Below, piece by piece: positions 27,641-37,795 of a DNA stretch of 64,000 nucleotides (positions are counted from its first letter, which is position 1; the number at the start of each line of letters is the position of its first letter). Origin of the DNA: Marinicella marina (GTDB taxonomy: Bacteria > Pseudomonadota > Gammaproteobacteria > Xanthomonadales > Marinicellaceae); NCBI RefSeq assembly GCF_030065545.1, contig NZ_JASJNC010000007.1:124001-188000 (forward strand), given 5' to 3'. The notes under the pieces were generated by a model. It did no database searches and was not told the DNA's origin. It worked only from the letters and a program-made list of their open reading frames with translations. The translations under genes were made by a program, and so were the position numbers.

Positions 27641-30600
27641 TTATTCATCATTATTTTCAATCAGTTCTATGATTGGATCATCCCAAGTACCGGTGACTGC
27701 ATAATTAATTTCATTGCCTTTTTTCAGTTGTTTATCAAATAAGCCTTGCACCAAAAAACCTGCTGCTGCACCAACTGGACCACCGGCGATGGCTCCTATT
27801 GTGGGGAAGGTCTTACCAATTTGTGGTCTGATGATAATCGTTTGATTGTAGGTTTGGTCAGCAAAATTCACGTCGCCATTGATGCGAATCTTAGCAGAAG
27901 ATGCAGTGATCAGGAAATCTTCCGTTTTGGCCACACCCGATTTAATTTGAAAATGGCCCTCCATACTGCTGAACAACAGACCATCTGCCAGTACATCACG
28001 AAAATCCAAAATCAACCGACGCGGTAAATTGGTTAAGTTGAATAAACCGAGTACACGACCAAAACCAGGTTTTTGGTCCAACACCTGGCCTTGGCCAATT
28101 TTTATTGATAAATCACCATCAATATCAGCCACATTGAATTGGCTGGGCACCCCTGGCCATTGTGCATTAAGTTCAATGATGGTCTGGGCATTGGTTATCG
28201 GTGCGGCGAAGCCAACTTGTTGTAAAAAGTCAGCGATTTTCTCTGAGATCATCACTATATCAAAATTTGATTGCCCTACACCGTCTGCTTCTTTTAGCCA
28301 AACTCCCGATGCGTTGATTTCAGCCTCTGGCGATTTCAAACTCAGTTGTTCAATTTTAATACCATCTGCTACGTTGCGCATTTCCATCCGTAAGGCACCT
28401 AAAGGAATACCTGCATACTCAAACGATTCTGACCACAAATGTATATCAGGCACTTTTGAACTGGCCGCATCCTCGATAATTTCATCCAAATCAAGGCTTG
28501 GATCAATCCAATTCAGGTATTTAAATTGTGCCACAATTCCTTTGTTGGCTAAGTCATCATCGACTATAACCAGACCATCCATGTCATCGCCAATCACATT
28601 GATGGCATAATGTTGTTGTGCTCTTTTGATGTTTAATGTGATGTTTTTAAATGCCCTAGACATAAAAATCATTTCACCAATGTCTAATTCAATTTCCTCA
28701 ATGGGCCAAGCATCGGCTTCATCGCTTGTCACCTCAGACTGATTGTATTGAGCTATCAAATCCAACCATTTGTCTAAATTAACCCGTGCAATTGTGCCAC
28801 CATACAATTGCTCTTGAGCTGCCAGTAAATCAGTATTGAGGAATTGCAACCTGGCCAAATGATAGCTCCCTGTTCGGCCATCCAATGTAGACCTGATTTC
28901 ATCGTTGTAATTGATTTCTACATTCGAGCTTTGACAGGGGATTTGGCATGAAACAGTCAACGTTTTTTCCATGCCAGCTGTTTTATCTAAAGGTGCTGGC
29001 AGTCCAATGGTTGTGCCCAACAAAGGCGACGAGGCAGTCATTTGTAATTCAGACTGCTTGTTTCTGATGTTAATCAGCCAATCAGATGCACCCTCAATGG
29101 GTAAATTTTGTTGAATAACGTCAAGTAAATAAGTGGCATTTAGTTCGCCACTCAAGTCAACATCAATCTGAAAACCAGTTTCGCTTTTGGTAATGATTTC
29201 ACCATTTAATTCAATCTCAGCCGCACCTAACTGTGCCGGTAAACCATCCATTTTCAAGGCATAACCATCCAAATTAACAGGACCATTAATACCTTCGATG
29301 CTAAAGTGTTCCGTAGCAAACACACCATCCTCAAACCTCACCTGACCCCACGGTCGGAAAGGCAGATTCACATCAGATTTGATGCCTACTTCAAAATTCA
29401 AATCAAATCGCTGCTGCCCATCAATCTTGATCGCTTCACTTAATTCAATGTTTTTAACCAAGGGTGAATCACGCAAATACTCCAGGATTTCATTGCCATT
29501 GCTGCTGGCCTTCAAATCCACATCAAGCACCCCAGCATCAAATGAGTCGATGGCAACATCCGCTTGATAAACAGCTATATCACCCGTTTCGGCATTGGAA
29601 ATTTCCACCTGAACGGAATCATGGTCAAAAACAGCCACACCATCTATGTTGTTTACCTGTGGCCATTCTGGATGAAAAATATTGGCCACTTTATCGGTAT
29701 AGGCCCTTGAGATAAATGTCGCAGCGCCGGTTTTGAAAGTTTTGGGAACCAAATCACCATTCATGAAAACATAACCTTTGCTTACCTGACCTGACAGCAG
29801 CCCCCTGTCCAACCATTCAATGGTTTTCGGTTTCCAAACGTTGTGTGGCCAATATTTATATAGCTGGTTCACTTCAACTTGAGACAAGACACTGGCCAGT
29901 AACATGTTACTGGGTTGACCGACTTGTAAATGACTCCATAGTTGTAAGTCAAAATCAACACAATCACACCACAGATTATTGATCGCCATAACAGCTGCAT
30001 CGCCTGACCAGTCAATGCTGTTCTGCACCGTCAAATCTTGCCAATTCAGCTGACCTCGATAGATTGCTGGTATGTTCAAATGACCCTGTTCTGAATCCAA
30101 CAGCAAATTGCCACCTAGTGAGTCGAATTCAAAAGTACCATTCAACCCAGTAAAATCAAATACTTCATGACCCAGTGCAAAATCAGAAAACTGCAAAGCC
30201 CCGCGCCATAAACCGGTGTCATTGGCCATTTCAAACTCAGCAACATCTATAATGCCCGCCACCGCATTGAAGGGTTTATCAGCCACAACATGGTACTCTG
30301 CATCCTCAGCCAATTGGCTAAAAAGTGCGAGGGGTATTTGGCTGCTTTGCAATTGGGTGGTGTCATTTTGACGTTGAATCCGCAGCAAAAAATCATCGTA
30401 TTTTTCTTCTGCAATAACCACATCAGTAAATTGCATGCTGGCAACCCAGTCCTTATCCTCACTGAACTGTTTAATTTTTATTTCAAAACCCAAGCCACTT
30501 TCGGGATTTCTCCAACTGATTTCACCAGACATTGAAGTGATTTGTCCTGCTTTTGCCGATAGCCACAACTGGCCATTGATGGCACCTGCTGGAAATTTAA

Positions 30601-31321
30601 TACCAGTCAACAATTCGTTCAATTGGCCCAATTCAAACTGATTGAATTCCATGTACCAATTGGCATCCTTGGTCAAGGTGTTGTTTCGTAGACCTTGGCT
30701 GATGATTTCAATGCTTTGATTGTCATTCTCAATCAGTAACTTCAAGGCCCTCTCATCGTCATCCTGTTGTAACAATAAATCAGCTTGCAAGCCAGCCAAC
30801 AGTACTTGGCCGTTTTCATCAGCCAAATTAAACATCATTTCATCAACCCGCAAAGATCCCGTGGTTAAAATGCGATCTAGCATGTCTGCAAAACGAGCCT
30901 CATCCTGCGTATCGTTAAGTGTGATGCTGGCCCCTTCAGCAGACTGAATCATATCCAACTCAGCTCGATTGATACTTAAATCAATGCCAGAACGCCCACC
31001 GGGTATGATTAATTGATAGATATTGATAGCCAAGTTGGCACTGGCCAGTTGGACACTCTGCTTGCCAGTGAGCTCCAAATCATAAAGTTGAAAATGAGGC
31101 CCATAGCCACGCCATGAACCGTTGATTTCTTTGACTTTGACGACCAGGTTCCATTGTTCTTCCAGGAACTTCTCTAGCCGATCTTGGTACAGCGATTCAA
31201 AAGGTAAAAACAGACTCAAAGCACCGACAGCAAGACCCGCCAAAATAACCAAGCCAGCCAGCACCAGACGAATTTTTATCCAGATGCGGTAGTACCAACG
31301 GTATTTTTTATGCTTAGCCAT
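27641..31321 (-). CDS. YhdP AsmA-like envelope lipid transport protein
   Basis: A 1226-residue AsmA-like protein of the YhdP family (DUF3971 followed by an AsmA-like C-terminal domain). In E. coli YhdP, with TamB and YdbH, carries phospholipid to the outer membrane. One N-terminal transmembrane helix (about residues 12-35, LVLAGLVILAGLAVGALSLFL) anchors a long periplasmic beta groove. Length is close to E. coli YhdP (1266). The C-terminal end has GQVLDQKPGFGRVLGLFNLTNLPRRL, which is conserved in the family. It lies 12 bases after rng and immediately before the PqiA-like gene. Confidence 0.93.
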   Translation of the reverse strand: MAKHKKYRWYYRIWIKIRLVLAGLVILAGLAVGALSLFLPFESLYQDRLEKFLEEQWNLVVKVKEINGSWRGYGPHFQLYDLELTGKQSVQLASANLAINIYQLIIPGGRSGIDLSINRAELDMIQSAEGASITLNDTQDEARFADMLDRILTTGSLRVDEMMFNLADENGQVLLAGLQADLLLQQDDDERALKLLIENDNQSIEIISQGLRNNTLTKDANWYMEFNQFELGQLNELLTGIKFPAGAINGQLWLSAKAGQITSMSGEISWRNPESGLGFEIKIKQFSEDKDWVASMQFTDVVIAEEKYDDFLLRIQRQNDTTQLQSSQIPLALFSQLAEDAEYHVVADKPFNAVAGIIDVAEFEMANDTGLWRGALQFSDFALGHEVFDFTGLNGTFEFDSLGGNLLLDSEQGHLNIPAIYRGQLNWQDLTVQNSIDWSGDAAVMAINNLWCDCVDFDLQLWSHLQVGQPSNMLLASVLSQVEVNQLYKYWPHNVWKPKTIEWLDRGLLSGQVSKGYVFMNGDLVPKTFKTGAATFISRAYTDKVANIFHPEWPQVNNIDGVAVFDHDSVQVEISNAETGDIAVYQADVAIDSFDAGVLDVDLKASSNGNEILEYLRDSPLVKNIELSEAIKIDGQQRFDLNFEVGIKSDVNLPFRPWGQVRFEDGVFATEHFSIEGINGPVNLDGYALKMDGLPAQLGAAEIELNGEIITKSETGFQIDVDLSGELNATYLLDVIQQNLPIEGASDWLINIRNKQSELQMTASSPLLGTTIGLPAPLDKTAGMEKTLTVSCQIPCQSSNVEINYNDEIRSTLDGRTGSYHLARLQFLNTDLLAAQEQLYGGTIARVNLDKWLDLIAQYNQSEVTSDEADAWPIEEIELDIGEMIFMSRAFKNITLNIKRAQQHYAINVIGDDMDGLVIVDDDLANKGIVAQFKYLNWIDPSLDLDEIIEDAASSKVPDIHLWSESFEYAGIPLGALRMEMRNVADGIKIEQLSLKSPEAEINASGVWLKEADGVGQSNFDIVMISEKIADFLQQVGFAAPITNAQTIIELNAQWPGVPSQFNVADIDGDLSIKIGQGQVLDQKPGFGRVLGLFNLTNLPRRLILDFRDVLADGLLFSSMEGHFQIKSGVAKTEDFLITASSAKIRINGDVNFADQTYNQTIIIRPQIGKTFPTIGAIAGGPVGAAAGFLVQGLFDKQLKKGNEINYAVTGTWDDPIIELIENNDE

Positions 31322-31333
31322 CAGTCAAAATCT

Positions 31334-32836
31334 TTATAACAGGACCACATCGTGTTGGTGACGCTCATAACTGTCTTCTGCTTGAAAACTGATGCGCTTG
31401 CCTAGACTTTCTTCCAGCTCTGCCAAAGTCTCTGAATGTTCATCGATGATGTATTGCACCAATCGCCTTGAGCCAATCACCATGACTTTGCTGGCCTTGA
31501 ATTGTTTAACAGAGCGGCTGATTTCTCGAAACAATTTAAAACTGATGGTTTCAATGGTTTCTATTGAGCCGTTGCCATGACATTTATCGCACGACTCACA
31601 CAACATGTCATGCAGGTTTTCGGTGGTTCTTTTGCGCGTCATCTCAACCAAACCCAAACCAGTGAAACCCAACACATTGGTTCTGGCGCTGTCATTTTCC
31701 AAATGTTCCACCAAGGTTTGTAACACTTTTTCCTTGTGAGATTGTTCAACCATATCAATGAAGTCAATGATGATGATGCCACCTATGTTGCGCAATCTTA
31801 ATTGACGTGCGATGGCTTGGGCCGATTCAAGGTTGGTTTTAAACGCGGTATCCTCCAAGGACTTATAACCGACAAATTGACCGGTGTTGATGTCTATGGT
31901 GGTCATGGCTTCATTTTGATCAAAAACCAAATTACCACCGGACTTTAATGCCACACGTTTGGTGATGGATCGATCAATTTCATCATCAATGTGAAACTGA
32001 TCAAATAAAGGTCTGGAAACATTGTGCTCAATCAATTCACCTGACCATTCGGCAGCAAAATCTTGCAAAAACTCAGACAGGTTTTGAAACAGTTGATTTG
32101 AATCAGTGGTGATTTTAGTCAAGTTTTCGGTTACTTGGTCACGTACCACACGCTTTGCCAGAGAAAATTCACTGTGAATTAAGCTCGGAGATTTCGATGC
32201 TTTTATGCGCTCATCAATGCGTAACCAGAGGCGCTGTAAAAACCTAAAATCATGATACAAAGCAGTCATACTGACTTGTTCTGCATTGGTTCGAGCGATT
32301 AAACCAAAATCTTGGTTATCGTGATTCATCTTTTTCAATGCTTCAACCAAACGCTCTCGTTCTACTTCATCGGTTATTCTGGCCGAGATGGCGGTCAATG
32401 CAGGGTTGTACGGCATCATCACCAAATAGCGACTGGGAATGCTCAACTGGGTTGTGATTCGAGCACCTTTGCTGCCAATTTGGTCTTTGTAAACTTGTAC
32501 CACGATTTTCTGGCCTTCATGCAGTATCTGAGAGATTGAATCATGGCTGCCATATTCAGTGGTGTATTTCTCATCCTCAACTTGGTTGTCTTGGCCATCG
32601 ATATCAGAGGCATGTATGAACGCCGCTTTGTTTTCACCAATATTGACGAAAGCAGCTTGTAAACCGGGTAATACTTTTTCAACCGTGCCTTGATAGATGT
32701 TACCAACCAATGAATGTTGTTGTGAACGCTCTAACCACACTTCCGCCAATTGGCCGTCCTCGACCAAAGCCACCCGGGTCTCAAAATCGTTGCTGTTGAT
32801 AAGAATTTCTTTACGCATAGATGCAGTCATCTCCAA
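31334..32836 (-). CDS. Ribonuclease G
   Basis: A 500-residue endoribonuclease of the RNase E/G family, which matures 16S rRNA 5' ends and takes part in mRNA decay. The S1 domain occupies the N-terminal 40-130 region. The catalytic aspartates lie in AMTTIDINTGQFVG. A zinc-link cysteine pair CESCDKC is near residue 410. E. coli RNase G is 489 residues. The frame begins MEMTASMRKEIL; Met7 gives a start more like the family, but the sequence does not decide it. It begins 3 bases after maf and precedes yhdP. Confidence 0.95.
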   Translation of the reverse strand: MEMTASMRKEILINSNDFETRVALVEDGQLAEVWLERSQQHSLVGNIYQGTVEKVLPGLQAAFVNIGENKAAFIHASDIDGQDNQVEDEKYTTEYGSHDSISQILHEGQKIVVQVYKDQIGSKGARITTQLSIPSRYLVMMPYNPALTAISARITDEVERERLVEALKKMNHDNQDFGLIARTNAEQVSMTALYHDFRFLQRLWLRIDERIKASKSPSLIHSEFSLAKRVVRDQVTENLTKITTDSNQLFQNLSEFLQDFAAEWSGELIEHNVSRPLFDQFHIDDEIDRSITKRVALKSGGNLVFDQNEAMTTIDINTGQFVGYKSLEDTAFKTNLESAQAIARQLRLRNIGGIIIIDFIDMVEQSHKEKVLQTLVEHLENDSARTNVLGFTGLGLVEMTRKRTTENLHDMLCESCDKCHGNGSIETIETISFKLFREISRSVKQFKASKVMVIGSRRLVQYIIDEHSETLAELEESLGKRISFQAEDSYERHQHDVVLL

Positions 32837-32839
32837 GCC

Positions 32840-33445
32840 TCACTGGCTCGCCTTTGAGTTGAGCAGTGGTAGTTTCACGTTTAATGCTTTTAAGATGGAG
32901 GTTGTTTCATACAATGGCAAGCCCATAATTGAAGAATAGCTGCCTTCAATGCGCTCTATCCAGATTGCAGCTTGGCCTTGGATGCCATAAGAGCCGGCTT
33001 TGTCCATCGGTTCACCGCTGGCAACATACGACTCAATACTTACCGAATCAATGGCTGCCATAGTGACTTGACTGACCGATAGTTTGGACATGCTTCGTTG
33101 ACCAAAACTGACGCACACGGCTGAATAAACTTGGTGGGTTTTGCCGGCCAATTTATGCAAAGTCAATTTGGCTTCATTTTCGTCCAGCGGTTTACCCAAA
33201 ATTGCTCCATCTAAAGCCACAATGGTGTCCGCAGTCACTGTCGGTAGTTCAGTTTCTATGGCATGATTCGCCGCCGCTGATTTTTCCACCGCCATTCTTA
33301 AACAGTAGGCATCAGCCTGCTCTTCGGATTGGGGTGTTTCATCGATGTGAATCGGTTTAACCAATGGATTCCAACCGACCTGGCGTAACAACTCAGCACG
33401 TCTTGGAGACGCAGATGCCAATACGATGTCATGTGATTTAACCAT
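32840..33445 (-). CDS. Maf-like nucleoside triphosphate pyrophosphatase
   Basis: A 201-residue Maf-family enzyme that hydrolyses non-canonical or dTTP/UTP nucleotides to the monophosphate. The N-terminal ASASPRRAELL motif, the DTIVALDGAILGKP segment and the KAGSYGIQGQAAIWIERIEGSYSSIMGLPLYE segment are the family signature. It lies between rlmH and rng, as is usual for the group. Confidence 0.95.
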   Translation of the reverse strand: MVKSHDIVLASASPRRAELLRQVGWNPLVKPIHIDETPQSEEQADAYCLRMAVEKSAAANHAIETELPTVTADTIVALDGAILGKPLDENEAKLTLHKLAGKTHQVYSAVCVSFGQRSMSKLSVSQVTMAAIDSVSIESYVASGEPMDKAGSYGIQGQAAIWIERIEGSYSSIMGLPLYETTSILKALNVKLPLLNSKASQ

Positions 33446-33448
33446 GTT

Positions 33449-33919
33449 TTATTCCCGGTGGTAGGGGTGGTTATTGAGCAAACTGTGAGCGCGATAAAGT
33501 TGTTCAGCTATAATCACCTTGACCAACTGATGTGGAAAAGTCAATGACGACAATGACCATGTTTGGTCAGACATTTTCAAAATTGAAGCGTCCAAGCCAT
33601 CGGCGCCACCAACGATGATGTTAATGTCTTGACCATTGAGTTGCCATTGGTCTAATTGTTTAGCCAGAAAGGCTGTGTTAATGGCTTTACCATGCTCATC
33701 TAAAGCGAAATTGACCTGACCTTTTTTGATTTGCTTTTGAATCAAAGTCGCTTCTTGGGCTTTGATTTGATTGACGCTCAAGCCCTTTTGTCTGGATACG
33801 GCGCTGATTTCGCGCATCTGAATTTTTAGATAAGGCGGTAAGCGGTTGTTGTAGTTATTGAAAGCGATGTTTACCCAATCAGGCATCTTGTGCCCAAGGG
33901 TCAACAAGCTGATTTTCAT
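33449..33919 (-). CDS. RlmH 23S rRNA pseudouridine methyltransferase
   Basis: A 156-residue SPOUT methyltransferase that N3-methylates pseudouridine 1915 in 23S rRNA of assembled 70S ribosomes. Its C-terminal knot is seen in GGADGLDASIL and the SLTFPHQLVKVIIAEQLYRAHSLLNNHPYHR end. E. coli RlmH is 155 residues. The gene overlaps rsfS by 4 bases. Confidence 0.97.
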   Translation of the reverse strand: MKISLLTLGHKMPDWVNIAFNNYNNRLPPYLKIQMREISAVSRQKGLSVNQIKAQEATLIQKQIKKGQVNFALDEHGKAINTAFLAKQLDQWQLNGQDINIIVGGADGLDASILKMSDQTWSLSSLTFPHQLVKVIIAEQLYRAHSLLNNHPYHRE

Positions 33920-34278
33920 GCTTCAGCTGTTTCGCTGATGTCCCACAAACCTTCCAAATGATAGAACTCACGCGCATCAGCACTCATCACATGCAGCACT
34001 GCGTCGCCACAGTCGACAATCATCCACTCATCAGAATCCAGTCCTTCAGTACTCAACACTTCTCTGCCCGATTGTTGCACTGCATCGATGGCTGATTCAG
34101 CCAGGTGTCGCATGTGCCGGTTTGAACTGCCTGTACAAATCACCATATAATCAGTGACCGAAGTGAGGTGACTGACCTTTAAAGTTGTCGTGTTTTGCGC
34201 TTTGGCGTCATCGAGGGCTTGCGTGATGACTTCGGAGATGGGGTTGGCTTGTTTTGGTGTTTTTTTGATTTCTTGCAC
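33916..34278 (-). CDS. Ribosomal silencing factor RsfS
   Basis: A 120-residue RsfS-family protein that binds L14 and keeps the 50S subunit from joining 30S in starvation. Typical motifs are SVTDYMVICTGSSNRHMRHLAE and EGLDSDEWMIVDCGDAVLHVMSADAREFYHLEGLW. It is the first gene of the minus-strand block with rlmH, maf, rng, yhdP, PqiA-like and tldD. Confidence 0.96.
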   Translation of the reverse strand: MQEIKKTPKQANPISEVITQALDDAKAQNTTTLKVSHLTSVTDYMVICTGSSNRHMRHLAESAIDAVQQSGREVLSTEGLDSDEWMIVDCGDAVLHVMSADAREFYHLEGLWDISETAEA

Positions 34279-34515
34279 AAATGTATTAGCTATTAAAACG
34301 TCCCCATTTTAGCATGCGCACAGTGATAAATTGAAAGGCTTTCGTTAAAACTCACATTTTTTAGCAGATTTCACGTCAATCAGAGCGGTGATGGATAAAA
34401 ATTACCATCAGTTTAATTGATCCTACCACTGAATCGTATTGTCTTTTACTTCATATTTAGCATGGCAATGGAGCAACAAGATTGATACAATCATCACAAC
34501 AACAAAAATCATTAT

Positions 34516-36672
34516 ATGTCGATTCTAAAAAAACCTAACCCACACACATCGATGCAACTTGCCGTGAGCAAAACACCCCTCATCAATCAGGGGAATGCAT
34601 CAGAAAAACGCGCTGAGATCAAACAACACTTCATCAGCACCTACGAAACATACGAATCACTGTTCAAATGTCTGAAGAGTGAATCTGCCTTTTATTTAAA
34701 GCCAGAACCCTTAAGACATCCGCTGATTTTCTACTATGCACACACAGCGGTGTTTTTTGTCAACAAACTCAGGGTAGCTAAAATCATCAGCAACAACATC
34801 AACGAGGACATCGAATCCATGATGGCCATAGGTGTTGATGAAATGTCCTGGGATGACCTCAATGATGCCAACTATGATTGGCCCTCGGTACAAGAAGTAC
34901 AAACTTACCGCGATCAAGTTAAATCCATGGTCTTGGCGTTAATTGATGAATTGGATTTATCCTTGCCAATCAACTGGGAGGACCCGTTTTGGATCATTTT
35001 GATGGGCATTGAACACGAACGCATTCACCTTGAAACATCCAGTGTATTGATCAGACAAATGGATATCCAACACGTGGTTTCTCACAGTGATTGGCCACAC
35101 AGCAATGTTGATCATGACGTGGTGACCAATTCATTACAATCGATTCCTGGTGGCACCGTAATCCAAGGCAGAAGCCTTCCCAGCGAAACTTATGGTTGGG
35201 ACAATGAATACGGCCAGCAAAGTACCGAAGTTAAAGATTTCAAAACCAGTCAATACCTGGTTTCAAACCATGAATTCAAAGCTTTTGTTGATGATGGCGG
35301 TTATTTGGATGAACAATGGTGGACCGATGAGGGTTGGCAATGGTGCCAGTTCAAACCGGCCAAACAGCCAACATTTTGGGTCAATCGAGATGGTAATTGG
35401 CTGTATCGGTGCATGACAACAGAGATTGAAATGCCATGGAGTTGGCCAGTTGATGTGAATTATTTAGAGGCCAAAGCCTTTTGTAATTGGCTTTCTGCGC
35501 GCAACGGCAAATCCATCAGGCTACCAACCGAAGCCGAATGGTATCGCATTCATGAACACACCATGAGTGACCAAACACCCTATCCTCAATGGCAACAAAC
35601 ACCAGCTAATATTGACCTGAGTGTCGCCGCCTCATCTGTACCAGTTGATAAGTTCACCTTTGGTCAACAAAAGCTCGGGGATGTTATCGGTAATGTGTGG
35701 CAATGGACTGAAACTGCCATTGATGGTTTTAAAGGCTTCAAGGTGCATCCAGCCTATGATGATTTTTCTGTGCCCACTTTTGATGGCCAACACAATCTGA
35801 TCAAAGGCGGCAGTTGGGCCAGCACCGGCAATGAAGTACATACAGACTCAAGATACGCCTTTCGCAGGCACTTTTTTCAACACGCAGGATTTAGATACGT
35901 CGAATCGGAGCAACAAGTGGACCAAACATTTAATACTTACGAAACAGATGAGCTGATTGCTCAATACTTAGAATTTCACTACGGCGCGGCATATTTTGGC
36001 GTACCCAACTTCCCCAAAGCCTGCATCGATGCTTTGATTCCGCATGTTGATTTAAGCCACAATCAACGGGCTTTAGATTTAGGCTGTGCTGTAGGCCGCA
36101 GCACCTTCGAATTGGCCAGATATTATGACCATGTTGATGGTTTGGATTTTTCTACTCGATTCATCCGCAATGCCATCAATCTGGTTGAGCATGGTGAAGT
36201 GAAGTACATGATTCCTACTGAAGGTGAATTAACCGAGTTGAAGTCTTTTTCATTGGCTGATTTGGCTTTGGGAGACAAGGCCAACAACACCGAGTTTGCT
36301 CAGGGCGATGCCTGTAATTTGAAACCCAAATACAGCAACTATGACTTGATTTTCGCCGGTAATTTGATAGATCGCTTGTATCAACCAAAACAATTTCTCG
36401 AAAGCATCACGGAGCGACTGAACAGCAAAGGCTACTTGGTGATCACATCACCCTACACCTGGCTTGAAGAATTCACCCAAAAAGAAAATTGGTTGGGTGG
36501 GGTTAAAGTCAATGGTGAAAATTACACCACATTGGATGCACTGCGTGATGCTTTGCGTGACGACTTTGAAATGATTGCAGTGCCACAAGATGTGCCCTTT
36601 GTCATCAGAGAAACAGCCAGAAAGCACCAACATACCGTTGCCCAATTAACCATTTGGCGCAAAAAAGCTTAA
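34516..36672 (+). CDS. OvoA 5-histidylcysteine sulfoxide synthase/methyltransferase
   Basis: A 718-residue fused enzyme that makes ovothiol. The N-terminal DinB-like domain (about 35-190) has the iron ligand motif EHERIHLE. The sulfatase-modifying-factor (FGE-like) domain follows (about 205-460, GWDNEYGQQS, RLPTEAEWYR, GNVWQWTE, RYAFRRHFFQHAGFRYV). A SAM methyltransferase domain lies at about 500-718 (ALDLGCAVGRSTFELARYY). OvoA joins the sulfur of cysteine to histidine C5 and the last domain methylates the imidazole N. An adjacent PLP enzyme starts 8 bases downstream, as expected for ovothiol genes. No clear ribosome-binding site is seen before the ATG. Confidence 0.94.
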   Translation: MSILKKPNPHTSMQLAVSKTPLINQGNASEKRAEIKQHFISTYETYESLFKCLKSESAFYLKPEPLRHPLIFYYAHTAVFFVNKLRVAKIISNNINEDIESMMAIGVDEMSWDDLNDANYDWPSVQEVQTYRDQVKSMVLALIDELDLSLPINWEDPFWIILMGIEHERIHLETSSVLIRQMDIQHVVSHSDWPHSNVDHDVVTNSLQSIPGGTVIQGRSLPSETYGWDNEYGQQSTEVKDFKTSQYLVSNHEFKAFVDDGGYLDEQWWTDEGWQWCQFKPAKQPTFWVNRDGNWLYRCMTTEIEMPWSWPVDVNYLEAKAFCNWLSARNGKSIRLPTEAEWYRIHEHTMSDQTPYPQWQQTPANIDLSVAASSVPVDKFTFGQQKLGDVIGNVWQWTETAIDGFKGFKVHPAYDDFSVPTFDGQHNLIKGGSWASTGNEVHTDSRYAFRRHFFQHAGFRYVESEQQVDQTFNTYETDELIAQYLEFHYGAAYFGVPNFPKACIDALIPHVDLSHNQRALDLGCAVGRSTFELARYYDHVDGLDFSTRFIRNAINLVEHGEVKYMIPTEGELTELKSFSLADLALGDKANNTEFAQGDACNLKPKYSNYDLIFAGNLIDRLYQPKQFLESITERLNSKGYLVITSPYTWLEEFTQKENWLGGVKVNGENYTTLDALRDALRDDFEMIAVPQDVPFVIRETARKHQHTVAQLTIWRKKA

Positions 36673-36679
36673 TCATACT

Positions 36680-37795
36680 GTGCGCTTTCCCGCCTTCAAA
36701 ATGGCCGCCTACAGCAAATTGGCGGCAACTCACCATGCGCACAACTTACACAGCAGCAACCCACAACCCCTGAATTGTCAGGGGTTGAGCGAACTGATAG
36801 GCGTGGACCTCACAGCAGCGATCAGCCAAATGCCGTTTGGCTATGAAAGCACCCAAGGCCGCGAATCGCTGCGATCATTACTGGCTACCGAATTGTTCAA
36901 GTCCACGACCGCTGATGAAATCTCTTTAACCTGTGGTGCACAAGAAGGCATTTTTGTGGTGATGCAAACTTTGCTCAGTGCAGGCGATGAAGTCATCGCA
37001 TTCACACCGAGTTTTGAACCACTGATCACAGAAGCTCAGATGACAGGTGCAACGGTGAAAACCATCCCATTGATTCAAGACCAAGGTTGGCACATCGATT
37101 GGCAATTGCTAGAAAAATCTTTTTCTGCCCGTACCAAAATGCTCATCATCAATTTTCCACACAACCCCACCGGCACGCATATCAACGCTGAAGAACTCAA
37201 CCGCTTGATTGATTTATGCCGTTCAAACAACAGTTGGCTGGTCTCAGATGAGGTTTTCAGGGGGCTTGAACACGATGAGTCACAGCGCCTGATGGCCGCA
37301 AGCGATTTATATCAACGCGCCATTTCAATGGGCGTGATGTCAAAATCATACGCAATGCCTGGTATCCGACTGGGATGGATTGCGTGTAGAAATCCCGAAG
37401 TGATACAACAGATCAACACCATCAAAGCCCATTTGTCGATTTGTCAGAGTGCCGCCGATGCGCAGTTGGCTGAAGCGATTTTGCCCCACACCCAAATCAT
37501 TTGGAAATACCACGTTAAGATCATAAACGAGAACAAACACTGGTTGCATGGCAAACTGCAGCAACACCCTGAATTAAGCTGGCACCTGCCAAAAGCTGCT
37601 GCCACAGGCTTTGTTCAGTTCAAACGTTTAAATGCCGATACAACCATCAAGCAGTGGGCAGAAGAATTACAGCTGATGGTCATGCCGAACGCGGCTTTTT
37701 GTACTGAAACTCAGGGCTTTCGAATCACTTTAGGACAAAAAAACTCTCAAGCCAGCATCAGCCAACTGCTGAACTGGCAACCTCAAGCTTCTTAA
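36680..37795 (+). CDS. PLP-dependent aminotransferase fold enzyme, likely OvoB role
   Basis: A 371-residue class I/II aminotransferase-fold enzyme with PLP lysine Lys222 in SKSYAMPGIRLGW, and the typical NFPHNPTG and SDEVFRG segments. It begins with GTG 8 bases after ovoA; the resulting MRFPAFKMAAYSK start matches the family pattern. In ovothiol synthesis the sulfoxide made by OvoA is cleaved by a PLP lyase, OvoB, of this fold. The tight linkage makes that role likely here. Alternatively it could be a plain aminotransferase. Its 3' end overlaps the convergent GGDEF gene by 38 bases. Confidence 0.8.
   Translation: MRFPAFKMAAYSKLAATHHAHNLHSSNPQPLNCQGLSELIGVDLTAAISQMPFGYESTQGRESLRSLLATELFKSTTADEISLTCGAQEGIFVVMQTLLSAGDEVIAFTPSFEPLITEAQMTGATVKTIPLIQDQGWHIDWQLLEKSFSARTKMLIINFPHNPTGTHINAEELNRLIDLCRSNNSWLVSDEVFRGLEHDESQRLMAASDLYQRAISMGVMSKSYAMPGIRLGWIACRNPEVIQQINTIKAHLSICQSAADAQLAEAILPHTQIIWKYHVKIINENKHWLHGKLQQHPELSWHLPKAAATGFVQFKRLNADTTIKQWAEELQLMVMPNAAFCTETQGFRITLGQKNSQASISQLLNWQPQAS

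Noticed and set aside
28029-28610. 193-codon plus-strand frame inside yhdP
   Set aside because: Antisense to a family-conserved frame, with no ribosome-binding site or domain.
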